From the NCBI GenBank assembly GCA_900548815.1, contig URLR01000003.1, forward strand, positions 1 to 64,000: a DNA stretch of 64,000 bases. The letters run 5' to 3'. The position numbers and the translations under genes are program-made. The number at the start of each line of letters is the position of its first letter. Positions within the stretch are counted from its first letter, which is position 1. This document shows positions 41,629-50,149 of the stretch, one piece after another. The DNA comes from an uncultured Collinsella sp. GTDB lineage: Bacteria > Actinomycetota > Coriobacteriia > Coriobacteriales > Coriobacteriaceae. Below the pieces are notes generated by a model. That model saw only the letters and a program-made list of their open reading frames with translations, ran no database searches and was not told the DNA's origin.

Positions 41629-43482
41629 ATGATTGAGCTGCTTAGGCGTTTTGGTGGTAAGTTTCGCCGGTATATGGTGATCGGCCCTGCGTGTAAGCTG
41701 ATCGAAGTGATCTTTGACCTACTGACGCCGCTGGTGATTGCCCAGATGATCGACAAGGGCATTGGCTCGCACGACGTGAGCGCCGTTATCCACTACGGCA
41801 TGCTACTTGCCGCCATGGCCGTGATCGGCATCTCGTTTACGCTCGTCTGCCAAAAGATGGCGGCGCTCACCTCGCAGGGCATGGGCACCGATATCCGCGG
41901 TGCGCTCTACCAGCACATCAACAAGTTGAGCTATGCCGAACTCGACCGCTTTGGCACGCCGTCGCTTATCACCCGCATCACCAACGACGTCAACCAGGTG
42001 CAGCTCGCTGTGGCGCTGGGCGTACGCATGCTCATCCGCTGGCCCTTCTTGGCGGTGGGCTCTATGTGCGCGGCCCTTGCCATCGACCTTAAGCTCGGCA
42101 TGATCTTCTTGATCTGCACGCCCGCTATCGGCCTGGTGTTTTGGTTTGTCATGGCGCGCTGTATCCCGTACTACAGGCAGCTGCAGGCAAAGCTCGACCG
42201 CATTGCGCTCATTTGCCGTGAGGGCCTTTCGGGCGCCCGCGTGGTCCGCGCCTTTGTGCGCGAGGACCACGAGCGCGAGCGCTTTGCCCAAGCTGCCGAT
42301 GACCAGGCCAATACCGCCATCGCGGTGGGCAAGCTCTCGTCGATCCTTAACCCCGTCACGTTTCTTGTGATGAACCTGGGCGTGTGCGCCATCCTGTGGG
42401 TGGGCGGCATACAGGTCAACGTGGGCGAGCTTACGCAAGGCCAGGTCATGGCGTTCGTCAACTACATGACGCAGACCCTCACCTCCATCGTGTACGTCGC
42501 CAATCTGGTCGTGGTCTTTACCAAGGCGAGCGCCAGCGCGTCGCGTATCAACGAGGTGCTCAACTGCGAGCCGAGCATCACCGACGAGGATAACGAGCCG
42601 GTCGCACTGCCCCAGGCACCCGCGACGGACGTCGACGCCCCGGTCTCCGCGCTGAGCTTGAGCCATACGAGCTTCTCCTTTGGCGCGGGCGCCGCCAACG
42701 CCGTCAATGACGTGACCCTGGAGCTGCCGCTGGGCAAAACGCTCGGCATTATCGGCGGCACGGGCAGCGGCAAGTCCACGCTCGTCTCGCTCATCCCGCG
42801 CCTGTACGATGCGAGCACCGGCAGCGTGAGCGTGATGGGCGCCGACGTGCGCACCTGGCCGCTCGATCAGCTGCGCCATGTGGTCGCGACCGTTCCGCAG
42901 CGCGCATCGCTGGTGAGCGGCACAATCCGCAGCAACCTGACCTGGCGTGACGAGTCGGCGACCGACGAGGAGCTCTGGGCAGCGCTCGATATGGCGCAAG
43001 CGAGCGAGTTCGTGCGCAACAAGCCGCAGGGGCTCGATGCCCCGGTCGAGGCGGGCGGTAAGAACTTCAGCGGTGGCCAACGCCAGCGCCTGACCATCGC
43101 GCGTGCCCTGGTGGGCTCGCCGCAGGTTCTGATCATGGACGACTCCGCGTCGGCGCTCGACTTTAAGACCGACGCGGCGCTTCGCCATGCCATTCGCGAG
43201 CGCAGCGTGCGCGGTGCCGTCGAGGGCGGGCTGCCGCTCACGACCGTCATCGTGAGCCAACGTGTCTCGACCGTGCGCGACGCCGATATGATCTGCGTAC
43301 TTGACCACGGTTCGGTCGCGGGCCTGGGCGCGCACGATGAGCTCTACACGACCTGCCAGCTCTACCGCGAGATTTGCCAGTCGCAGCTTCGCCGCGAGGA
43401 GCTCGAGGGTCAGCAGGAGAGCACGACGCCCGCGTCCGCTCCGACCGCCCCCGCATCCGTCTGCGCAAAGGAGGGCTGCTAA
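41629..43482 (+). CDS. ABC exporter half-transporter, degenerate-site subunit (second pair)
   Basis: A 617-residue half-transporter: six transmembrane helices (about 15-315) and NBD (about 350-595) with GGTGSGKST and FSGGQRQR intact but Walker B Asp in place of the catalytic Glu (VLIMDDSASALD). A Pro/Ala/Thr-rich tail ends the protein. Same architecture as the gene at 28224. The ATG at 41629 has AGGGAG nine bases upstream. It abuts the partner gene with no spacer. No regulator gene is directly linked. Confidence 0.9.
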   Translation: MIELLRRFGGKFRRYMVIGPACKLIEVIFDLLTPLVIAQMIDKGIGSHDVSAVIHYGMLLAAMAVIGISFTLVCQKMAALTSQGMGTDIRGALYQHINKLSYAELDRFGTPSLITRITNDVNQVQLAVALGVRMLIRWPFLAVGSMCAALAIDLKLGMIFLICTPAIGLVFWFVMARCIPYYRQLQAKLDRIALICREGLSGARVVRAFVREDHERERFAQAADDQANTAIAVGKLSSILNPVTFLVMNLGVCAILWVGGIQVNVGELTQGQVMAFVNYMTQTLTSIVYVANLVVVFTKASASASRINEVLNCEPSITDEDNEPVALPQAPATDVDAPVSALSLSHTSFSFGAGAANAVNDVTLELPLGKTLGIIGGTGSGKSTLVSLIPRLYDASTGSVSVMGADVRTWPLDQLRHVVATVPQRASLVSGTIRSNLTWRDESATDEELWAALDMAQASEFVRNKPQGLDAPVEAGGKNFSGGQRQRLTIARALVGSPQVLIMDDSASALDFKTDAALRHAIRERSVRGAVEGGLPLTTVIVSQRVSTVRDADMICVLDHGSVAGLGAHDELYTTCQLYREICQSQLRREELEGQQESTTPASAPTAPASVCAKEGC

Positions 43483-45342
43483 ATGAATCCGTACACTTCC
43501 TCCGGTTCGGTCGCCACGATGACGGCCAACGTGTCCGGTAACGATAACCTCAACGACCTGGGCGACGGTCCGCGCCAGCCCGGCGATCCCGAGCGCTATC
43601 CCGTGGGTGCGGTGACCCGCCGCCTGCTGGGCTATGTTCGCCCGCATCGCATTTCGTTTGTAGCGTCGTTTGTGAGTGCCGCCGTCTCGGTGATCTTGCA
43701 ACTCTATACGCCCATTCTCATCGGCGAGGGCATCGACCTTATCGTCGCCGCCGGGCAGGTGGACTTCGACGCGCTGCTGCCGCTTGTTACCAAACTCGCG
43801 CTCGTCGTGGTGGGGGCCGCGGCCTTCCAGTGGCTACAGGGCTATTGCGTTAACCGCCTGTCCTACGAAACGGTGCGCGACATGCGCGTGGAGGCGAGCG
43901 ATAAGCTCAGCCGTATGCCGCTCAGCTTTATCGACAGCCATGCCCACGGCGACCTTATGAGCCGCGTAGTCAACGACGTCGATCAGGTGGGCGACGGTCT
44001 GCTGCAGGGCTTTACGCAGCTCTTCACCGGTGTTATCACCATCGTGGGCACGCTCGCGTTTATGCTCTCCATTAACCTGACCATGACGCTCGTGGTGGTA
44101 CTCGTCACGCCGCTTTCCATTTTTGCAGCTGGTGCTATTGCCAAGCTTTCCAACAAAAGCTTTACGGCACAGCAGCGTATTCAAGGGCAGCTCGGCGGTC
44201 ATATCGAGGAGTACGTAGGCGAGCAAAAGCTTGTCGACGCCTTTGCCTATGGTCCCAACGCTCAGCAGCGCTTCGATGCCCTCAATGCCGAGCTCTACAC
44301 CGCGGGCGAGCGCGCGCAGTTTATGGGTTCGCTTTCCAATCCCGGTACGCGCTTTATCAATAACATCATCTATGCCGTGGTCGCTGTGATCGGCTGCGTG
44401 GGCGTGATCACGGGCGTGCCCGCGGCGCTTACGGTGGGCGGCGTGCAGATCTTCCTGTCCTATGCCAACCAGTACACCAAGCCGTTCAACGAGGTCACCA
44501 ACGTCATTACGCAGATCCAGACCGCGTACGCCTCGGCGCGCCGCATGTTTGCGCTGCTCGATGCGCGCGAGCAGGAGCCCGACGCGTCGGACGCTGTAGA
44601 GCTTACCGCCCCGCAGGGTGAGGTGACTTTTGAACACGTGGACTTTAGCTACGTGCCCGACCGCAAACTGCTGCAGGATATCTGCATCGAGGCTAAGCCC
44701 GGCATGCGCTTTGCCCTGGTCGGCCCCACGGGCTGCGGCAAGACGACGCTCATCAACTTGCTGCTGCGGTTTTACGATATCGATGCCGGACGCATCATGG
44801 TCGATGGCCGGTCTTCGCGTGACTACACGCGCGCAAGCCTGCGCCGTGCCTTTGGCATGGTGCTGCAGGACACTTGGCTGTTCGAGGGCACGGTGGCGGA
44901 AAACATCGCCTACGGCTGTCCTGACGCCACGCGCGAGCAGGTTATCGAAGCTGCCAAGCGCGCGCATGCGCACAAGTTTATCGTGCAGCTGCCAGGCGGC
45001 TACGATACGGTCATCGGCGAGGACGGCGGCACGTTTAGCCAGGGTCAAAAACAGCTGCTGTGCATCGCGCGCGTCATGCTCACCGACCCGGCTATCTTGC
45101 TGCTGGACGAGGCGACCTCGAGCATCGATACCCGCACCGAGCTGCAGGTGCAGGCGGCATTCGACGAGCTCATGGCCGGTCGCACAAGCTTTGTCGTGGC
45201 GCACCGCCTGAGCACCATCCGCAACGCCGACTGCATTCTGGTGATGCGCGACGGCCAGATTATCGAGCGCGGCACGCACGACGAGCTGCTGGCGGCAGAC
45301 GGCTTCTATGCCGAGCTCTACCGCAGCCAGTTTGCCCAGTAG
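43483..45342 (+). CDS. ABC exporter half-transporter, catalytic subunit (second pair)
   Basis: A 619-residue half-transporter with a polar N-terminal extension of about 40 residues, six transmembrane helices (about 55-345) and NBD with GPTGCGKTT, changed signature FSQGQKQ and canonical Walker B ILLLDEATSSID. Together with the preceding subunit it gives one hydrolytic site. The ATG immediately follows the upstream stop (TAAATG) with AAAGGAGGGC as ribosome site. Drug or lipid/peptide export is likely; substrate unknown. Confidence 0.9.
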   Translation: MNPYTSSGSVATMTANVSGNDNLNDLGDGPRQPGDPERYPVGAVTRRLLGYVRPHRISFVASFVSAAVSVILQLYTPILIGEGIDLIVAAGQVDFDALLPLVTKLALVVVGAAAFQWLQGYCVNRLSYETVRDMRVEASDKLSRMPLSFIDSHAHGDLMSRVVNDVDQVGDGLLQGFTQLFTGVITIVGTLAFMLSINLTMTLVVVLVTPLSIFAAGAIAKLSNKSFTAQQRIQGQLGGHIEEYVGEQKLVDAFAYGPNAQQRFDALNAELYTAGERAQFMGSLSNPGTRFINNIIYAVVAVIGCVGVITGVPAALTVGGVQIFLSYANQYTKPFNEVTNVITQIQTAYASARRMFALLDAREQEPDASDAVELTAPQGEVTFEHVDFSYVPDRKLLQDICIEAKPGMRFALVGPTGCGKTTLINLLLRFYDIDAGRIMVDGRSSRDYTRASLRRAFGMVLQDTWLFEGTVAENIAYGCPDATREQVIEAAKRAHAHKFIVQLPGGYDTVIGEDGGTFSQGQKQLLCIARVMLTDPAILLLDEATSSIDTRTELQVQAAFDELMAGRTSFVVAHRLSTIRNADCILVMRDGQIIERGTHDELLAADGFYAELYRSQFAQ

Positions 45343-45447
45343 GGGCTACCGATTAGCGGCAGATGGTTTACATCTGCGTTGTTAGTACTAAGATATTCAT
45401 CTAATAAATTGCATTAGTGGCTTTAGTTTTGGGGGAAACGAGGCAAC

Positions 45448-46005
45448 GTGACTATGACGTGCTCTCTGGTGGTTAACAGCAAGAGCGGTAATACCAGGAT
45501 GGTTTCGGGCGCGATCAAGCGCGCTCTGCAGGCTGCGGGCGTTGAGTTTGTCCATGCCGCGGCGTTGAGCGACGATGCGGATGCAGATCAGGTTGCGCTC
45601 GAGGCGCAGGGCGCCTGCGCGGCCGACACAGTGCTCGTCGGTTTTTGGTGCGACAAGGGCGCGTGCACGCCTTCGGTCGCGGCGTTGCTCTCCGCCTTGC
45701 ACGGCAAGCGCGTCTTTCTGTTTGGCACCTGCGGTTTTGGGGCCGACCAGAGCTATTATCAGCAGATTATCGATCGTGTGACCTCCAATTTGGCTGAGGA
45801 TGCCGAGCTTGCGGGTTGGGCGATGTGCCAGGGCAAGATGGGCCCCGCGGTCAAGCAGCGCTACGAGGCCATGCTCGAGCAAGATCCCGACAACGCGCGC
45901 TATAAGATGCTGCTCGACAACTGGATTGCTGCGAAGGACCATCCCACCAAGGAAGATCTGGATAACATGGCCGCAGCCGCCAAGAAGGCCGTACTGGGAG
46001 AGTAG
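45448..46005 (+). CDS. Flavodoxin-family protein
   Basis: A 185-residue flavodoxin-fold protein. The FMN phosphate loop is NSKSGNTRMV (about residues 10-19), and the strands VLVGFWCDKG and VFLFGTCGFGAD carry the isoalloxazine loops. A C-terminal helical extension (about 140-185, LLDNWIAAKDHPTKEDLDNMAAAA) is typical of the group found in anaerobes. It probably carries electrons to a partner oxidoreductase that is not adjacent. GTG at 45448 or ATG at 45454 may start it (CGAGG upstream). Confidence 0.85.
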   Translation: MTMTCSLVVNSKSGNTRMVSGAIKRALQAAGVEFVHAAALSDDADADQVALEAQGACAADTVLVGFWCDKGACTPSVAALLSALHGKRVFLFGTCGFGADQSYYQQIIDRVTSNLAEDAELAGWAMCQGKMGPAVKQRYEAMLEQDPDNARYKMLLDNWIAAKDHPTKEDLDNMAAAAKKAVLGE

Positions 46006-46049
46006 CTTCGCCGTCCGCGATCCTTCGTGCAAAACAATACAAATGTGAA

Positions 46050-46076
46050 AGCCTCGAAGTTCTCGAGGCTTTTTTC
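46050..46076 (+). terminator. Terminator after flavodoxin gene
   Basis: AGCCTCGA pairs with TCGAGGCT, then TTTTTTC. Confidence 0.9.
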
Positions 46077-46186
46077 TTGACACTTGTGGGCACAACCGCT
46101 GCAAGCGTTTGGGGCGACTTTTTCCATCACCCCGATGACGAGGCCGTTCTGGACAACACGCTCGCATATGTTCGCTGGATGTATTC

Positions 46187-46393
46187 AGAATGGGACGGGC
46201 TTTCCGGATGGATGGGGTTTCGGAAAGTGTGTCCCGGAATTCGCCTTTGGAGTGGGATGCAGTTTCCGGTTGAGGGCTCTGGCGGAAACTGCGACCCGGA
46301 ATTTGCGATCGGAGTGGGATGGAGTTTCCCAACGGGGCCGTAAGCGGAAGCTGCATCCCACTCCGGACGTGAATTCTGGGACACGGTTTCCGG
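46187..46393. repeat. Cluster of GGAAA...GGAGTGGGATG...TTTCC units
   Basis: A roughly 50-base unit with GGAAA and TTTCC ends occurs at 46219-46269 and 46282-46330 (direct) and 46343-46393 (inverted), with a half unit at 46187-46208. Shared core strings are CCCGGAATT and GGAGTGGGATG. Spacing is 61-63 bases. Non-coding. Confidence 0.85.
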
Positions 46394-46397
46394 ATGC

Positions 46398-46421
46398 AAA
46401 AAGGCCACATGGTGTGGCCTT
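46398..46421 (-). terminator. Terminator of the LtaS-like gene
   Basis: AAGGCCACA pairs with TGTGGCCTT; on the minus strand it is followed by TTTTTG. Confidence 0.75.
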
Positions 46422-46477
46422 CAACTTATATATGTTCAGCAGGTGTCCCCATGACAAGCCGCGCTTCAACACCGAGG

Positions 46478-46608
46478 CGTCTGCCCGGCGATGCGGAACG
46501 TAAGGTTCATCGCGAGTTCCGCACGAGCCGGAGAGCACTTAATGTGCTCTCCGTGCGAGCAGGACTGTCCGAGCAGGGAACCTTACGTTCCGCGTCGCCG
46601 GGCAGACG
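46478..46608. repeat. 131-bp nested cruciform-like palindrome
   Basis: CGTCTGCCCGGCGATGCGGA onward (46478-46508) pairs with 46578-46608 at 30 of 31 positions. Inside, GGAGAGCAC/GTGCTCTCC and CGCACG/CGTGCG-like stems form a second hairpin. It lies in the 3' untranslated part of the LtaS-like gene. Confidence 0.85.
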
Positions 46609-46627
46609 AACCAGTTAAGACGCGCCG

Positions 46628-48928
46628 TTACTTGATCTTGGTTGTACCCGGTGCCAGGTTGGGGTCGGTCTCGTTAGCCTCGGTCTGGAAGTGCTCGGTG
46701 TACACGTTCTTGCCGTCGCGGAACATCTCGTAGTACTGCATCTTGGCGTAATCTTCGCGCGCCTTGGTGGCGGCTGCGGCGGCGGCATCGTCACCGGTGA
46801 CATTGGAGGAAAGCGCCCAGCGCAGGCTGGCGTCCTCGTAGCCCACCGAGTTGATGGCGGGCAGCGACTCGCGCAGCGTCATGTGCGCTTTCTGGTAGTC
46901 GGTCAGCGGTGCGCCGATCAGCTGCATAAGCTGCGTGGACAGGTAGTTGGTGGACAGGTCGTCGACCTCGCTCGTCTGGTCGCAGCCGGCAACGTCGTAG
47001 TTGGCCCAGATGATGTAGTCGGTCTGCCACAGACGTTCCTGGTGCGTGGCATCGTCCTCGCCGGTAAACCACTTGTCGTTGAACTTGGACGGGAAGAACG
47101 GCTGGTGGTCGCCCCAGAACACCACGACTACCTTACGGTCGAGCTTGCTCAGGGCGTTGAGGAAGTAGCGAAGCGCCTGGTCGGACTGCTCGATGCACGA
47201 GACATACTCGTCGACATCGGAGAGCGTGCCGTCCTCGACGGTCTTGGCGTCCAGATCGGTCGTGTCGATATTCAGGTGCATCTGCTTATCGACCGGCAGC
47301 AGGCCCGTATCGTAGCCCGAGTGGTTCTGCATGGTCACGTCGAAGATAAACTGCGGATCGGCGTTCTGGTCGAGCAGCTCAAGAATCTTGTCGTAGGTAG
47401 CCTGATCGGTCACCATGCCGCGCAGGGTGTCGGCTCCCTGGAAATCGTTGATGGACAGGAACTGGTCAAAGCCAAAGTCCTTGTAGACGTTCTCGCGGTT
47501 CCAGTTGGTCGCGTGGTTGGGGTGCATGGCCGTGGTGGAATAGCCGAGCGATTTGAACTGCTCTGCCAAGTTCCCGGTCGTTTCCATGTTGTAGATGGTG
47601 TAGGGGTACACGCCCGATCCCAGGTTGGCCATGGAGTTGCCGGTCATAAACTCAAACTCGGTATTGGCGGTGCCGCCGCCGTAGGCGCTCACGTAGAGCT
47701 TGCCGCGGCTGAGGCAGTTGGACAGGCTCTTAAAGTACTGCGGACCCTCGTAGCCGGCGCGCATGTTCTGGTAGATCGACAGATCCGAGAACGTCTCGTT
47801 CATGATGGCGATGACCGTGGGCTTCTCGCTGTCGAACTGCTCCTGGGCGGCGGCGCGCTCGTCGCTCTTGGCCGCGTCGGACTTGTCGTAGGCCTTGGCG
47901 TACTTTTTGAGCGTGGCCTTGGCATCGTCGACGGAGTAGTCGGCGGGTTTGGGCGGCTTGATGGACTGTGCCGCACTAATAAAGGCAGGCAGGTAGCCCT
48001 CGCGCCAGTAGCTCTCGAGCGGGCGCCAGGTGTAGACGGTGATGCCGAGAGTGTTGTAGTAGTCGATGAGCGTAACATGCGCGGTCACACCGCCCAGGCA
48101 CAGCACGGCCACGAGCAGGTTGGTGAGCAGCATGCGCTTGGCGTTGGCGGCGCCCTTCTGACGGTGCGGTGCCACCAGGCCAGCGTACTCGCACAGCAGC
48201 ATGGCGATGGCGGTAAAGCCCATGGACAGCACGCAGAACAGCGAGATGGAGAAGGTGTAGCCGGTGCCGGCGACCGCGGCGGCGGTGGAGATGGCCGAAA
48301 GGTCGCCCGGCTGGATGGGCATGGACTTAAACGTGATAACGAAGAACTCGGCAATGCCCAGGATAAAGAGGGCAAAGGCCAGGACCGCGGGGGCTGCGCC
48401 GTGGCGCTGGAATAGGAAGAACAAGCCGACCATGAGCGTGGTGATGATGGCCCACTCGAGCAGGATGCACAGGGGGTAGACCCAGGTAAAGTCGTGGTTG
48501 GACGATACCTCCATGCCCAGCAGCGCAAAGACGCCGGCGAGCAGCAGGCACAGGACGGCGGCGACGAGCGGTTTGCCCACAAAGGCGCCGCGCAGGCGGG
48601 CGAGCTTGCCGGTGGGGGCGGGGGCGTCGGGCCCGGCGAACGCAAAGACGCGCGGGGCGATGCGGTCGCGGGCGATGCTGGCCCAAGCGCAGCCGGTGAG
48701 GATGGCGTTGGTCAGGATGAGCATCATGAAGGCGAGCGGCTCGTTTTGCGCGACGAGGCCAATGGCGCCCCAGACGGTCAAAAAGAGCTGGAACAGGCCA
48801 AAGGCGACGCTCCAGGCGAAGGCGCCCTTGGCAACGGTGCCCGACTGAGCGCGAATGGCCTTGGCCTCGCGCAAGACAAGGTGGACGGTCGCCGCAAGAC
48901 CGACGAGCGAGATGGCGGCAGCGAACAT
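46628..48928 (-). CDS. LtaS-like sulfatase-fold membrane phosphotransferase
   Basis: A 766-residue protein. The N-terminal third has about eight to nine transmembrane helices (to about 300); an external sulfatase-fold domain follows (about 355-690), with the catalytic threonine in VIAIMNETFSDLS, metal-site stretches AYGGGTANTEFEF, FDVTMQNHSGY and VVVFWGDHQPFFP. Members make lipoteichoic acid or other glycerol/ribitol-phosphate polymers from phospholipid. The ATG at 48928 has GAGGAG five bases upstream; the GTG 15 bases earlier overlaps that site. Monocistronic with palindromes in its 3' region. Confidence 0.9.
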   Translation of the reverse strand: MFAAAISLVGLAATVHLVLREAKAIRAQSGTVAKGAFAWSVAFGLFQLFLTVWGAIGLVAQNEPLAFMMLILTNAILTGCAWASIARDRIAPRVFAFAGPDAPAPTGKLARLRGAFVGKPLVAAVLCLLLAGVFALLGMEVSSNHDFTWVYPLCILLEWAIITTLMVGLFFLFQRHGAAPAVLAFALFILGIAEFFVITFKSMPIQPGDLSAISTAAAVAGTGYTFSISLFCVLSMGFTAIAMLLCEYAGLVAPHRQKGAANAKRMLLTNLLVAVLCLGGVTAHVTLIDYYNTLGITVYTWRPLESYWREGYLPAFISAAQSIKPPKPADYSVDDAKATLKKYAKAYDKSDAAKSDERAAAQEQFDSEKPTVIAIMNETFSDLSIYQNMRAGYEGPQYFKSLSNCLSRGKLYVSAYGGGTANTEFEFMTGNSMANLGSGVYPYTIYNMETTGNLAEQFKSLGYSTTAMHPNHATNWNRENVYKDFGFDQFLSINDFQGADTLRGMVTDQATYDKILELLDQNADPQFIFDVTMQNHSGYDTGLLPVDKQMHLNIDTTDLDAKTVEDGTLSDVDEYVSCIEQSDQALRYFLNALSKLDRKVVVVFWGDHQPFFPSKFNDKWFTGEDDATHQERLWQTDYIIWANYDVAGCDQTSEVDDLSTNYLSTQLMQLIGAPLTDYQKAHMTLRESLPAINSVGYEDASLRWALSSNVTGDDAAAAAATKAREDYAKMQYYEMFRDGKNVYTEHFQTEANETDPNLAPGTTKIK

Positions 48929-49141
48929 GCTGAGACTCCTCACAAACTAAAACGTACGAAAGCGGGGGTTTACCCGATTGTTACCAAGATATGCGCTGCA
49001 ATTGGTGTCTGCGCACAACAACCAGCCATATTAACGCGCACGTGTGGCGGTGTGACGCAATGTAGTGGCGACCTGCGCGATAATGGACGGGAATTACACG
49101 GAAACGTAAAGGCTTCTTAAAGAATTAGCGAGGATGAGGCG

Positions 49142-49990
49142 ATGAACGAGCAGGTTTGCACCAAGGCTGTGGATACGTGTGGCTATCCGGTCGAGACCAC
49201 GGGCAATGCGGTGCTGGACACGTTGGAGCACCGTTCCTCCACGCGTGCCTTCGCGCGTGATGACGACGACCGTCCCGTGGCGGTGACCGACGAGCAGCGG
49301 GCGGCAATTTTGCATGCGGCGAGTCGCGCGCCGTCGGCGGGCGCCATGATGATGTATTCCATCGTGAGCATTCGCGAGCAGGCTACGCTGGATCGTCTGG
49401 CCGACCTGTGCGACCACCAGCCCATGATCGCCAAGGCGCCCTGGGCACTAATATTTGTGGTCGATTATGCCAAGTGGATCGATCTGTTTGAGCACGTGGG
49501 CTGCTTTGAGCCCGAGTTTGTCGAGCGTACGGGCAAGGCGCCCCGCCGCGCGCCGGGTTTGGGCGACTTTGCCATCGCGGCCCAGGATGCCGTGATCGCC
49601 GCGCAAAACGCCGTGGTTGCCGCCGAGGCTCTGGGCTTGGGGAGCTGCTATATCGGTGATATCGTCGAGAATGCCGAGGAAGTTGCCGAGCTGCTGGATC
49701 TGCCTCCGTATACCATGCCGCTGTCGATGCTCATCATCGGCACGCCCCGCAAGGAGCGCCCGGCTATTGCGCATCCCGTGGTGAACCTGGTGCACGAGGA
49801 ACGCTACTGCCGCGCCGATGCTGCGACCATGGACGCGCAGGTGGCCGAGATGGACGCGATGTTCCGTCCGCATGCCCGCGAGGTAGGCGAGCGCGTGGTG
49901 GATATCTACACCCGCAAGCACACGAGCCCCTTTATGGCCGAGATGAGCCGTTCCATGGAGTGGTGGTTCAAAAACTGGCTTGGAAAATGA
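49142..49990 (+). CDS. Nitroreductase-family protein, long form
   Basis: A 282-residue nitroreductase-fold protein (EHRSSTRAF FMN-binding start, ASRAPSAGAMMMY, AAEALGLGSCYIGDI). A C-terminal extension (about 215-282) with several Trp/Phe residues (MEWWFKNW) separates it from the short protein at 26449. FMN oxidoreductase of unknown substrate. GAGGATGAGGCG precedes the ATG. A GGGACAG palindrome follows directly. Confidence 0.87.
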   Translation: MNEQVCTKAVDTCGYPVETTGNAVLDTLEHRSSTRAFARDDDDRPVAVTDEQRAAILHAASRAPSAGAMMMYSIVSIREQATLDRLADLCDHQPMIAKAPWALIFVVDYAKWIDLFEHVGCFEPEFVERTGKAPRRAPGLGDFAIAAQDAVIAAQNAVVAAEALGLGSCYIGDIVENAEEVAELLDLPPYTMPLSMLIIGTPRKERPAIAHPVVNLVHEERYCRADAATMDAQVAEMDAMFRPHAREVGERVVDIYTRKHTSPFMAEMSRSMEWWFKNWLGK

Positions 49991-49991
49991 C

Positions 49992-50027
49992 GGATGTGAC
50001 AAAGGGACAGTCCCTTTGTTGCATTCC
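49992..50027. repeat. GGGACAGTCCC palindrome
   Basis: ATGTGACAAAGGGAC and GTCCCTTTGTTGCAT form a good palindrome around a single A, two bases after the nitroreductase stop. Related copy at 31968-31999. Confidence 0.85.
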
Positions 50028-50108
50028 ATATCGCCGCTGTGGCCTAAAGGTCGTATAAATGTTTATCTAGCTGGGAAGACGGTGCCATTTAAACATGGGC
50101 CGATTACC

Positions 50109-50114
50109 TATAAT
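50109..50114 (+). promoter_or_regulatory. -10 box of kup
   Basis: A consensus TATAAT sits 36 bases before the kup start; the -35 region (near 50086) is weak. No c-di-AMP riboswitch was recognised in the short leader. Confidence 0.45.
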
Positions 50115-50149
50115 CCCTTCGAACATTAAAGTTGGGAGGAAACCGGCTT

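Noticed and set aside
46187..46393. CRISPR array
   Set aside because: The units are 50-base palindromes in mixed orientation with short spacers and no cas genes nearby; not a CRISPR repeat-spacer pattern.
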